Assembly: GCA_964443825.1 (NCBI GenBank)
Contig: CAYUEV010000034.1
Location: 1 to 16,020 of the forward strand
From: UBA1081 sp964443825
Lineage (GTDB): Bacteria > Bacillota > Clostridia > Oscillospirales > Acutalibacteraceae
DNA: 16,020 bases
Direction: 5' to 3'
Under the pieces are notes generated by a model. That model ran no database searches and was not told the DNA's origin. It saw only the letters and a program-made list of their open reading frames with translations. A program made the position numbers and the translations under genes. Each line of letters starts with the position of its first letter. Position 1 is the stretch's first letter. Of the stretch, positions 1 through 6,883 are shown piece by piece.

Positions 1-635
1 AAATCCTTGCGGGACGCTTTAAATCTGCTCTGTTCCGATTTTGTGAACGGCATGGAACAAATACCTTTAACACGGTGTTCGTGCTTAAAAACTACGACGG
101 AACGGATTTAAGCGAATTCAGGAAGAACCTCGCCGCATACGGGGCGGTTAAGGTGAGAACCGTCGAAGGCGTGGAAGGCGGCGTCGAGACTTTAAGCGTG
201 GAGGCGGGAGCGGAAAACTACAAAGCGGTAATAGAAACCGTAAAAAACGCCCTAATAGAGAATATGCGCTCGTTTGACGGCAAAGACGAGAGATTAAACG
301 GAAACCCCAATCAGATGAACATTCAATCCCTTTACGCCGATATAGACATTGACGCGAACGACGCCGAAACGGAACTTAAAGCGGCGTTCGAGGATATTTT
401 CCATTTTGTGAATATTCATTTAAAGAACAGCGGTCTAGGGGATTTTGACGGCGAGCGCGTCAGCGTAATATTTAACCGCGACGTTCTTATTAACGAAACG
501 GAGGCTATAGAGAACTGCGTAAAGTCCATAGGCGTAATATCGGACGAAACGATAACCGCCAATCACCCGTGGACAATAGATCCTGCCATGGAACTCGAGA
601 GGATTAAAGCCCAAAACGGGGGCGACGGGTTTTGA
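1..635 (+). pseudogene. Phage portal protein, C-terminal part, frameshifted
   Basis: This is the C-terminal portion of an SPP1 gp6-like portal protein, the dodecameric ring at the capsid vertex through which DNA is packaged. Frame 1 reads KSLRDALNLLCSDFVNGMEQ (bases 1-60) then IPLT, and frame 3 continues with VFVLKNYDGTDLSEF (about 75 onward) to the stop at 633-635. Both halves match the family, where they are one continuous stretch, so a base appears to be missing near 70-75 (restoring an A gives IPLTTVFVLK). The N-terminus lies outside the window. The stop overlaps the TTG start of the next gene (TTGA), which indicates translational coupling to the minor head gene. The break could be decay or a base-call error. 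The family assignment rests on remembered motifs and is fairly secure. Confidence 0.8.
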
Positions 636-1027
636 ACGGCACTTACTGGGCTAAACGGTTCGAGGAAATAGAAAAAGCGCAAAGGGCGGGAGATCTGGAA
701 ACCGCCGAGAAATCCGTAAGACTTTACGTTTACGCCGAGAAAGAGATAAGGGAGAAGATAAGCTATCAGCTTAACAGGTTCGCCTTAAACAACAATATAT
801 CGCTGTCGGAAGCTAAAAGGATATTGAGTAAGGACGAATTAAAAGAGTTCCGCTGGACTGTTGACGAGTATATTAAAAACGGCGGGGAGAATATATTTAC
901 AAAGGAACTGACAAACGCTTCCGCGAAAGTACATATAAGGCGGTACGAGGCTCTTTTACTGGAGATTAAGGGAAATTATTGGCAGACTCGAAAAACTCCT
1001 AAACGAGCGTTTAACCGGCGATTTTGA
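632..1027 (+). pseudogene. MuF-like minor head protein, N-terminal fragment
   Basis: This is the N-terminal part of a phage Mu F / SPP1 gp7-like head morphogenesis protein, a minor capsid protein found with portal and scaffold in many Firmicute phages. It begins MNGTYWAKRFEEIEKAQ at a TTG overlapping the portal stop. It is Lys/Glu-rich and helical (VYAEKEIREKISYQLNRFAL), typical of the family N-terminus. True homology ends at about 970, at LLLEIK. The remaining tail, GNYWQTRKTPKRAFNRRF, is out of frame, and the proper continuation EIIGRLEKLLNERLTGDFEF lies in the next frame. Removing one G from GGG at 970-972 restores the reading frame. The three pieces 632-1027, 972-1682 and 1663-2172 should be read as one broken gene. 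Confidence 0.75.
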
Positions 1028-1682
1028 GTTTATTTACAATCATTCGGCTTATGAGATAGAGAGAGGAACGGGAACGGGCGTTCGGTTATCGGGCGTAAAC
1101 GAAAGAGAATTAAGTCAGATAATAGAAAAGCCGCGGGCGGTCGACGGGAAGAACTTTTCCGAAAGAATATGGAGCGATACGAGAACTTTAGTAAACGAAA
1201 TAGATAAACAATTGACAAGGAACATAGCTTTGGGGAAATCCCCGAACGATTCGATAAGAGAATTGTCCAAAAGGTTTAACGCGTCCGAAAGGAACGCTAA
1301 AAGACTGGTTCTCACCGAAACCGCCGCGATAGCCCCCAAAGCCCGGGACGAGCGTTACAAAGACCTGTACGTTGAGAAAGTAAGAGTACTGGGAACCTTA
1401 GACTTAAAGACATGCTCCTCGTGCGGCGACATGGACGGGAAGATACTTACCTCGAGCGAAAGCAAAATCGGAATAACCGCCCCGCCCTACCATCCCAACT
1501 GCCGCCGTATCACAACCCCATACTTCGACGATATGGACAAATACGGGGAAAGAATAGCGAAGGACAACGAAGGGAAGACGTTTTATGTCGATTCCGGGAT
1601 GAGCTACGAAGAGTGGAAAAACGCGATTGATAACGAATCAGGCCCGGGAACGGTTGACTTAGAGCGGAAAAAAGAGCTATAA
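972..1682 (+). pseudogene. MuF-like minor head protein, central fragment with MuF domain
   Basis: This is the continuation, in frame 3, of the minor head protein. It has no start codon of its own at the homology boundary; the first candidate is a TTG at 1212. It contains the MuF core, including a Cys pair in KTCSSCGDMDGKIL and the downstream His-x-x-Cys-Arg-Arg of YHPNCRR. That is the family's conserved C-x-x-C plus HxNCR signature, possibly metal-binding. The tail reads FYVDSGMSYEEWKNAI, a common linker at the end of the MuF domain. The reading frame ends at TAA 1680-1682. Deleting one A from the A6 run at 1668-1673 joins it to the next fragment as RKKSYNRSADSEQW. Confidence 0.75.
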
Positions 1683-2172
1683 TAGGAGCGCGGACAGCGA
1701 ACAGTGGAAAAACTACAAGGATAGACTGGGAAACGACGCGCCGTCTTCATTCAAAGATTTTCAGGCGCTGAAATACGAAAATGCAGACGCATATAAGGAT
1801 TTAGTCGAACTTTACAGATACAAGGGAAGAGCACCGGAAGCCACAAAAGAGGATTACGAACTATACAAGAAAGTAAAGGCTACGGGGTATTGTAGGCACA
1901 GTCAGAGCGCCGCATATCCGATTGACGTGGACGCTCTTGAATTTAAGGATGAGCACGGAAAACGGCATGGATGCACGATTGAAGAAGCAAGAGATTATGT
2001 GAGAAATGCCAAGGTTTCTATAACGCGCAAGAAGTGGGATGGACTACATACGGACTATTATTTTGATGATGGAGCCGCCTATATTCTTACGGGAACAAAT
2101 AAGGTTGATATATCTTTCCCTTATGAGAGATTCGACCCAATTACAAGAAAGATGATGGAGGCGTTCAAATGA
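1663..2172 (+). pseudogene. MuF-like minor head protein, C-terminal fragment with candidate toxin tip
   Basis: Frame 1 is open from 1663 to the TGA at 2170-2172. The first half (NRSADSEQWKNYKDRLG, then SSFKDFQALKY) is the usual C-terminal tail of SPP1-gp7-like minor head proteins. From about 1840 the protein changes character into a compact roughly 110-residue module: TKEDYELYKK, HGCTIEEARDYVRNAK, KWDGLHTDYYFDDGAAYI and SFPYERFDPITRKMMEAF. I do not recognise this module with certainty. Phage MuF proteins are known to carry exchangeable C-terminal nuclease-type toxin domains, and the position, length and small downstream genes fit that pattern. Only an N-terminally deleted product could start in this frame (first listed start GTG 1927), so expression as a full MuF fusion requires the upstream frames to be intact. 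Confidence 0.6.
1840..2172 (+). other. Candidate C-terminal toxin domain (laterally acquired)
   Basis: This is a roughly 110-residue module at the end of the minor head protein. The base composition drops here: hand counts of the 60-base lines at 1981, 2041 and 2101 give 25, 24 and 22 G+C, against 32 to 38 in sampled lines of the portal and capsid genes. GAT, TAT and AAG replace the GAC and GCG-rich usage of the neighbours. Candidate polar or catalytic-type residues are His in RKKWDGLHTDYY and the Arg and Asp in YERFDPITR. This resembles small RNase-like toxin tips in general layout only. The function is inferred from context, not from a recognised motif. Confidence 0.4.
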
Positions 2173-2372
2173 ACGATGAAACAGAATATTGCCCTGTGGT
2201 TGATGCTCAAATAGATTCCACCATGTGCTTAGAAATCACGGATGTGGCAGACAGACTTCTTAGCCCAAGCATATTTGAAGATTACCCGGAAGATTTTCCA
2301 AAGAAGTTCGTCTGGAACGAGGAGCAACGCAAGAAGCGCCGTGAATGTAAATGGCACGATTACCAAGAATGA
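2169..2372 (+). CDS. Small YCPV-type Cys-rich protein, possible immunity or accessory protein (copy 1)
   Basis: This 67-residue cytosolic protein starts at an ATG overlapping the stop of the toxin-tip frame (ATGA), so it is translationally coupled to it. It reads YCPVVDAQIDSTMCLEITDV near the N-terminus and FVWNEEQRKKRRECKWHDYQ at the C-terminus. The four Cys/His positions (C8, C20, C60 and the His of KWH) suggest a small metal-binding fold. Short proteins with a YCPV(I/V)..I....C start and a W-N-E-E...C..C-x-W/Y-H end are widespread in Firmicutes; I know no proven function for them. Position directly after a MuF toxin tip suggests immunity or an accessory role. It is paralogous to the next gene. 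Confidence 0.55.
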   Translation: MNDETEYCPVVDAQIDSTMCLEITDVADRLLSPSIFEDYPEDFPKKFVWNEEQRKKRRECKWHDYQE

Positions 2373-2384
2373 AGAGACGTTTAA

Positions 2385-2549
2385 ATGACAACGGTATATT
2401 GCCCGGTTATTCAAAACCAGATTGACGGAGATGACTGTATGGTAATCGTGGACGTCGCCGATAATGACGCATCTGAAACGGAAACCAACAGGATGACGGT
2501 TCATTATTCAAAAAGAAGAACTCATGCAGTTCCGAGCGAAAAGAGATGA
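2385..2549 (+). CDS. Truncated second YCPV-type protein (copy 2)
   Basis: This 54-residue ORF, ATG 2385 to TGA 2547-2549, is supported by its similarity to copy 1. It starts MTTVYCPVIQNQIDGDDCMV then IVDVAD, aligning with copy 1's YCPVVDAQIDSTMCLEITDVAD. After that point the alignment is lost: ASETETNRMTVHYSKRRTHA lacks the WNEE and C-x-W-H end of the family. It is therefore either a frameshifted remnant or a divergent copy. Copy 1 ends 12 bases upstream and the next gene starts 4 bases downstream, so it lies in the same operon. The tandem arrangement suggests duplication of the accessory gene. Confidence 0.5.
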   Translation: MTTVYCPVIQNQIDGDDCMVIVDVADNDASETETNRMTVHYSKRRTHAVPSEKR

Positions 2550-2553
2550 AATA

Positions 2554-2760
2554 ATGTTTTACTTGAGAGACTACTTGTTTAAATATGTCAAAGTAATCGA
2601 TACGGACGGAGAAACTCATCGCGGATTTGTCGACACGTATACTTCCGCTGCCGATAACGACGATACAGAACCAAGTATCAGTCTCTTGCCTAATGAAAAT
2701 TCAAAAAGCGGTATCGAGTTATATCGTTCAGAAATAAAATCAATAGAAGAAATGAAATAA
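2554..2760 (+). CDS. Small SH3/Lsm-like candidate immunity protein
   Basis: This 68-residue protein has a beta-rich pattern: MFYLRDYLFKYVKVIDTDGE, GFVDTYTSAADNDD, then ELYRSEIKSIEEM. The L-x-x-Y-x-x-K-Y-V-x-V-I-D-x-D-G start and (S/E)-E-I-x-S-I-E end are typical of a family of very short Firmicute proteins, probably Lsm/SH3-like barrels, found near polymorphic toxins. I chose the ATG at 2554 because it matches the family start; an in-frame ATG at 2524 would add ten residues inside the preceding gene. It is the last gene before a terminator hairpin at 2807-2826, so it closes the toxin-tip operon. Its role as immunity protein is inferred from position and fold pattern. Confidence 0.55.
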   Translation: MFYLRDYLFKYVKVIDTDGETHRGFVDTYTSAADNDDTEPSISLLPNENSKSGIELYRSEIKSIEEMK

Positions 2761-2806
2761 CTGCGCAACCCTGTTTGCGTAGCGATTAAAATGTTCTTGT
2801 ATCCTT

Positions 2807-2826
2807 GCGCGATGGTTTCATCGCGC
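2807..2826 (+). terminator. Rho-independent terminator after the immunity-like genes
   Basis: A perfect 8-bp stem GCGCGATG / CATCGCGC with a GTTT loop is followed by TTTATTGTT. It lies 47 bases after the stop of the last small gene. A smaller hairpin CGCAA/TTGCG at 2764-2779 precedes it. It would separate the portal/minor-head/immunity transcript from the scaffold/capsid transcript. Confidence 0.65.
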
Positions 2827-3385
2827 TTTATTGTTGCGGCGCCAGAGGGGCGTTTTTTATTGCTATAAAACGGACGGCGGCTCGTCAACAGTTTTTTCGA
2901 ATATAATCCGAACGCTCTCCGAACATAATCCGAACGCGACGCGAAAAATTGGAAACTTTAGGGTAACTTGCGGGGATCTTGCGGGGAGCTTACAAAAAAA
3001 TGATAGAAGTTGGGTGAGATCTGAGACAAACGGGGCGGGGCTTTCGCGAGGTCGCGAAAAAGGTCTTCCCGTAAACGCGGGGAACCGTGGAAAAGGGACT
3101 TTTGGGACTTTTGAAGGGGCTTTTGACCGCCGAATTGATTCCGGATCTAATTTTAACGTCTGATATCCAATATCCAATCCTTTCTCATGCCGGAAAAACA
3201 CCGGCAAAATGATGGCAAAACGAAGGCAAATACTTTCAGTACGCGATTCAGTAAAATTTAACGGTATCAATCGATATTATTATATTACGTTATCAGACAA
3301 AATATTTAAAATTACCGTTTCCCGGCGGATAATAACGGGATTCATAATACGTGGACTTGTACGATAAAAAGGAGAATGAAAAATA
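2827..3385. other. Long gap inside the head gene cluster, no gene recognised
   Basis: The 625 bases between the immunity-like gene and the scaffold hold no recognisable protein. The open frames on either strand here show no family motif and use atypical codons. Small repeats are visible: ATAATCCGAACGC twice (2903-2915, 2925-2937), TTGCGGGGA twice near 2970-2987, GGGACTTTT twice near 3097-3115, and a palindrome TTTCGCGA-GG-TCGCGAAA at 3042-3059. A TGCCGG/CCGGCA hairpin lies at 3188-3206. Phage head genes are normally tightly packed, so this is probably a remnant or insertion. Confidence 0.5.
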
Positions 3386-3724
3386 ATGCTTGAGTTCTTA
3401 AAGACAATTTTGGGCGACGGTTATTCGGAGGAAATCGATAAAAAGATCTCAGCCGAAGTGGGACGGGCGTTTGTTTCGAGAACGGACTTTAACGCCGCGA
3501 ACGAAAGCAGGAAGCAGCTTGAAAAGACTGTATCGGAACGGGATAGACAGCTTGACGAGCTTAAAAAGAGCGCGGGAACGTTAGACGAACTTAAATTGCA
3601 AATCAATACGCTTCAAGCCGAAAATCTTGAAAACGCCAGAAAGTACGCGGACGAGATTAAAAGAATAAAAAATCGACGGCGCCGTGGAGAAAGCCTTAAT
3701 GGAGGCGGGAGCCAAAAACGTTAA
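3386..3724 (+). pseudogene. Phage capsid scaffold protein (GP20-like), N-terminal fragment
   Basis: This is the N-terminal part of a GP20-like minor structural/scaffold protein that guides procapsid assembly and is removed later. It starts at ATG 3386 after AAAAAGGAGAA. It reads MLEFLKTILGDGYSEEIDKK followed by a long Lys/Glu coiled coil (QLEKTVSERDRQLDELKKSA and onward), as in the family. Homology in this frame ends at IKRIK; the rest (NRRRRGESLNGGGSQKR) is out of frame. One A too many in the A6 run at 3667-3672 explains the break: with A5 the frame reads RIKIDGAVEKAL. It must be read together with 3672-4010. Confidence 0.8.
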
Positions 3725-4010
3725 GGCGGCGAGAGCTTTATTAAATTTGGGCGGCGCGGAACTTCAGGACGACGGAGCCGTAAAAGGGCTTAAAGAACAG
3801 ATTAGGGAGCTTAAAAAGAACGCGGACACGGAATTTTTATTTAACAGCGAAAACAGGGGCGGCTTTACGGGGTTCGCGCCTCCCGAAAAACGCGACGACA
3901 AGGCGGACGGCATGACGCTTGAAAAGTTAAGGAATATGCCGCCTATGGAGCGTTTAAAATTTTCAACGGAACACCCCGAAGAATACAAATCTTTATACGA
4001 TAAGCAATAA
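3672..4010 (+). pseudogene. Phage capsid scaffold protein (GP20-like), C-terminal fragment
   Basis: This is the C-terminal continuation in frame 3, IDGAVEKALMEAGAKNVKAA then RALLNLGGAELQDDGAVKGL, the hallmark block of GP20-like scaffold proteins, ending MERLKFSTEHPEEYKSLYDKQ-like at 4010. An internal ATG at 3684 could give a 108-residue product, but its context lacks a good ribosome binding site, so this is more likely the second half of a frameshifted gene. The major capsid gene follows after 17 bases with its own strong RBS, the usual scaffold-then-capsid order. Confidence 0.78.
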
Positions 4011-4027
4011 AAGGAGATTTTTAGATT

Positions 4028-5284
4028 ATGGGCAACACAGTATACGACAATTTTTACTTATCAAACGAAATAGAAGACCAGTATAACTCTCATCTTAATT
4101 TACAGAACTTCTGCACCGTAGACAACACCCTGACGGGCGTTCCCGGCATGGTTAAAAAGATTCATGTGTATAAGGCGAGCGACGGCACGGAGAAGCTGGG
4201 TCTCGGGGAAGGCAACAGCAAATCAATCAACGTGGGTTTCGCCGAAAGGGAATACCGCATCGAACTGGCGCAGAACAGATTCCAGTATTTCGACGAGGAG
4301 GCCATGACAGATCCGCAGATTGTAACGGTGGGAACGCGTCACGCCGGGATCGATATGTTCAATACCGTCAATAAAGACATATTCGCGGAATTTAACAAGG
4401 CCACTCTTACCGTAAGCGCCGGGGATTATACCGGGGAGGGCAACATAGTACAAGACGGCTTCAGCTTTAACGCCCTGCTCGCGGCGGTCGCCAAACTTAA
4501 CCTTGAAACCATAGAGGGACAGGAGATTTTCGCTATAGTCTCCCCATACGATATGGCGGTTCTGCGCACCAACATGGCTCCGTATCTTATGTTCGTCACC
4601 GATTACGGAACGCAGGGATATATAGGCACGGCGGCGGGAGTTAATATCTACGTTAAGAAAGACGCGACCCCCGGAGAAATGATCGCGACCACTCCCGGCG
4701 CGGCAACTCTCTTTAACAAGCTCGGCGTGGAGGTGGAGCAGACGAGAGACCAGAACATAAGACAGAACACCGTTTACAGCAGAAAGTACTATTTAGCGGC
4801 TTTAACGGACGAAACGAAAGCGGTTAAGATACTGAGCACGGCGGGATATATATTTACGCCTCTTGTAGACGTAGTTGACGGCAAACCCAAACTCAATATA
4901 CCGGGTGCGGCTCCCGACGGGTTGAAGTTCCCCACTAAAGGCGACAATCTATACGGCAAGACGGTAAACGACCTTATAGGGGCGGACGCGTCTATCGACA
5001 AGGAAGGCAACGTATTCGGAGCTATTAAGCATATCAGCGGATACAAGGGATTCAGCAGCGTAAAAGCCGAGCAGAGCGGCAACTACTTCCCGATTTTCGT
5101 AACGGCCAAGGGAACCAGGCTTAAAATCACGAAGAACAGCGGAGAGCCAAAAGAAGTAAACTTGGCGGAAGACAATTTGATTGTGGTAAGAGTTGAGAAC
5201 GCGGAGACCACCCTTAAAATCGAAGTCGACGACAGGGAGATTACCACTCTTAAGTTTACGAACGCGAATATTTTAACAGAGTAA
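4028..5284 (+). CDS. Phage major capsid protein with extended C-terminus
   Basis: This 418-residue protein is the best-preserved phage gene here. It starts at ATG 4028 after AAAGGAGATTTTTAG. It follows the scaffold gene directly, and its sequence (TVDNTLTGVPGMVKKIHVYK early, then RIELAQNRFQYFDEEAMTDP and the block around IVSPYDMAVLRTNM, ending with SRKYYLAALTDETKAVKIL) matches HK97-fold coat proteins of Firmicute siphophages or myophages. The core ends near residue 276. The remaining roughly 135 residues (from VVDGKPKLNIPG onward, including YFPIFVTAKGTRLKI) look like a separate beta-rich domain, possibly a fused surface decoration domain. No frame break is seen. Confidence 0.85.
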   Translation: MGNTVYDNFYLSNEIEDQYNSHLNLQNFCTVDNTLTGVPGMVKKIHVYKASDGTEKLGLGEGNSKSINVGFAEREYRIELAQNRFQYFDEEAMTDPQIVTVGTRHAGIDMFNTVNKDIFAEFNKATLTVSAGDYTGEGNIVQDGFSFNALLAAVAKLNLETIEGQEIFAIVSPYDMAVLRTNMAPYLMFVTDYGTQGYIGTAAGVNIYVKKDATPGEMIATTPGAATLFNKLGVEVEQTRDQNIRQNTVYSRKYYLAALTDETKAVKILSTAGYIFTPLVDVVDGKPKLNIPGAAPDGLKFPTKGDNLYGKTVNDLIGADASIDKEGNVFGAIKHISGYKGFSSVKAEQSGNYFPIFVTAKGTRLKITKNSGEPKEVNLAEDNLIVVRVENAETTLKIEVDDREITTLKFTNANILTE

Positions 5285-5286
5285 GA

Positions 5287-5898
5287 TCAGAACGTCGGCG
5301 CGAACCGGGCGGACGGCGAAACTCCCTCGACGAAAAAACTAAAGCGGCGGTCGCGAAATACGGGAACGGCGGTTACGAGCAGATCCTTAATGAAGTCGAC
5401 TGGAGTTCTGGGTCGCTCGGAATGGAGCGGAAAGCTTACGGGGACGCGTACAAGGCGGGAGTCGCCAAAGGCGACGAGTGGACTAAAAACATTAAGGATA
5501 AATTTAACGTCGATAATTTATTGGGCGGCAATTACGCGGAAGATATGACGGGCGCGTTTACGGGTCTGGAGCTTGGAGCTATAGACCTTTCGGGAGCGGA
5601 AACGGACGCGGGGCTTATGAACGGGGTATCCGACATAGCGGTCAGCGCGGGCGCGGCCGCCGATAGTACGGAGGAGATAGCCGACAGCGTGACCGTTACG
5701 GATGACGAAGAGTTAAAATATCTCAGAGAGATCGCCGAAAGAGAAACCGTTAATAAATTCACAACAGCCGAAATAAAGCTCGACTTTACCTCCAACGCGA
5801 CGCTTAACTCGGATATAGACCTCGACGGGTTCATAAACACGTTTATGGCGGAACTGGGACAGACGCTGGTAACCGCGGCGGAAGGACTTGAACAATAA
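5287..5898 (+). pseudogene. Tape measure protein, C-terminal remnant
   Basis: Frame 1 is open across the capsid stop into this region, but homology is only to the far C-terminus of a tail tape measure protein, which sets tail length. Visible pieces are VAKYGNGGYEQILNEVDWSS, KAYGDAYKAGVAKGDEW, then DDEELKYLREIAERETVNKF with TTAEIKL and SDIDLDGFINTF. The block 'EDLKYLR-IAERE--N-FTTAEI' is characteristic of Firmicute tape measures. The N-terminal coiled coil and membrane helices, usually many hundreds of residues, are missing. The only ATG (5422) gives 158 residues with no RBS. It lies directly after the capsid gene, where connectors would be expected, so a deletion or rearrangement joined these ends. 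Confidence 0.75.
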
Positions 5899-5935
5899 AT
5901 TTTAAAATAAATTTTTAATAAAGGAGATAATCAAA

Positions 5936-6355
5936 ATGTCATTTGAGGCTTTAAAGAACGAAACGGAGAAACCGAACGCCTTTTTCGCGGCTACGGAATC
6001 GTTAAAGGACAAGGACGGCGTTCCGCTTAAGCGGGAGATAAGGGCGCTTACCACTAAAGACACGGAAAAGATAAGGAACAAATGTACGATAGACGTTCCC
6101 GTACCGGGCAAGCCCGGAATGTACAGACAGAAAATCACGGACAAATACGTCCCGTCAATTATCGCGGCGGCGGTCATTTCACCTGATTTAAACGACGCTG
6201 ATTTGCAGGACAGTTACGGCGTGACGACCCCGGAAGACCTTGTCGTTGAAATGATTGACAACCCGAACGAGTACGCCAAAACGTTACAGTTTATACAGAA
6301 TTACAGCGGAATGGACGGAACGCTCGACGACGAAATAGAGACGGCAAAAAACTGA
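5936..6355 (+). CDS. XkdN-like tail assembly chaperone, short form
   Basis: This 139-residue protein starts at ATG 5936 after AAAGGAGATAATCAAA. It carries the XkdN/tail-assembly-chaperone pattern: KDGVPLKREIRALTTKDTEK, KITDKYVPSIIAAAVISPDL, the very typical LNDADLQDSYGVTTPEDLV, and EYAKTLQFIQNYSGMDGTLD. It binds the tape measure during tail assembly in the cytoplasm. The zero-frame stop at 6353-6355 follows immediately after a slippery GCA AAA AAC, and a -1 shift extends it into 6352-6537. In the usual order this gene precedes the tape measure gene; here a tape measure remnant lies upstream and none downstream. Confidence 0.85.
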   Translation: MSFEALKNETEKPNAFFAATESLKDKDGVPLKREIRALTTKDTEKIRNKCTIDVPVPGKPGMYRQKITDKYVPSIIAAAVISPDLNDADLQDSYGVTTPEDLVVEMIDNPNEYAKTLQFIQNYSGMDGTLDDEIETAKN

Positions 6356-6397
6356 TTAAGCGCGACGGTATGACGAGTTACGCCTATTTCGCGCTTA
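6346..6397 (+). promoter_or_regulatory. Programmed -1 frameshift site with downstream stem
   Basis: The heptamer A-AAA-AAC (6346-6352) lies in the correct phase of the chaperone frame (GCA AAA AAC TGA). Four bases later a perfect 9-bp stem TAAGCGCGA (6357-6365) pairs with TCGCGCTTA (6389-6397) across a 23-base loop. Both elements are the standard parts of a bacterial/phage -1 frameshift signal. Tail chaperone genes of tailed phages use such sites to make a short and a long protein in a fixed ratio. Confidence 0.8.
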
Positions 6398-6537
6398 TTA
6401 AATTGCATATTTTGCCCTCGACGTTCCTCAATATGGACAGACAGGAAAAAGCTTTCGTACTGGCGGCTATAGCGACATATCAGGAAGCCAAAAGGAAAGA
6501 AGCGAGAGAAATGAGAAATAAGGCGAAAAGAAAATAA
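6352..6537 (+). CDS. Tail assembly chaperone, -1 frame extension (long form C-terminus)
   Basis: After the slip, translation continues CTG ATT AAG: LIKRDGMTSYAYFALIKLHI, then LNMDRQEKAFVLAAIATYQE and a basic tail, ending TAA 6535-6537. There is no independent start with an RBS. The motif S/N-Y-x-Y-F-A-L-x-x-L-H and the E-K-A-F-V-x-A-A-I segment are typical of the second half of XkdN-linked frameshift products. The full fusion spans 5936-6537, about 200 residues. Its small size explains why gene callers usually miss it. Confidence 0.8.
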   Translation: MIKRDGMTSYAYFALIKLHILPSTFLNMDRQEKAFVLAAIATYQEAKRKEAREMRNKAKRK

Positions 6538-6556
6538 ATATCAGGGGCGGTTATTT

Positions 6557-6880
6557 ATGCGGGGCGAGTTCTTTACGGTCGCCGGGGACGATTTTTGTTT
6601 TGTTGCAGAGATAACTAATATGGACGACACTCCGGCGAGCCTTTCGGACGACGATAAAGTATATGTCGTTATCCACGGCGGTCAAGGCGATTTTAGAATA
6701 GAGCCTGTAAAGAGGAGCGGCAATATTTACTCTTTTTACCTGCCGGGCGATACGACTTTAAAGATGCTCCCTGGCGGGCGCGACTTATGCTCCTATGATT
6801 TATGTTTAAAAATCGATTTTTCCAACGGGAGCAAAAGCACGCCGGTTTTAAGGCAGCCGTTTTTTGTCGGGAGGTGTTGA
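6557..6880 (+). CDS. Baseplate/fibre-region protein, unrecognised, beta-rich
   Basis: This 107-residue protein starts at ATG 6557; upstream is ATCAGGGGCGGTT, a weak RBS. It reads MRGEFFTVAGDDFCFVAEIT, then DDKVYVVIHGGQGDFRIEPV and a beta-rich tail to PVLRQPFFVGRC. The pattern (short strands, a 'phage baseplate upper / fibre assembly' feel) and the neighbours suggest a tail-tip or fibre-attachment protein, but I do not recognise a family. The next gene begins four bases after its stop, so the two are coupled. Confidence 0.5.
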   Translation: MRGEFFTVAGDDFCFVAEITNMDDTPASLSDDDKVYVVIHGGQGDFRIEPVKRSGNIYSFYLPGDTTLKMLPGGRDLCSYDLCLKIDFSNGSKSTPVLRQPFFVGRC

Positions 6881-6883
6881 TTT

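Noticed and set aside
2831..3163. Open frame of 110 codons on the plus strand in the gap
   Set aside because: It starts within the terminator region, reads through direct repeats and a palindrome, and shows no recognisable protein features.
2863..3270. Open frame of 135 codons on the minus strand in the gap
   Set aside because: It has no family motif, unlikely Pro/Arg/Ser-rich composition, and no RBS. It covers repeats and hairpins on a stretch that shows no coding pattern.
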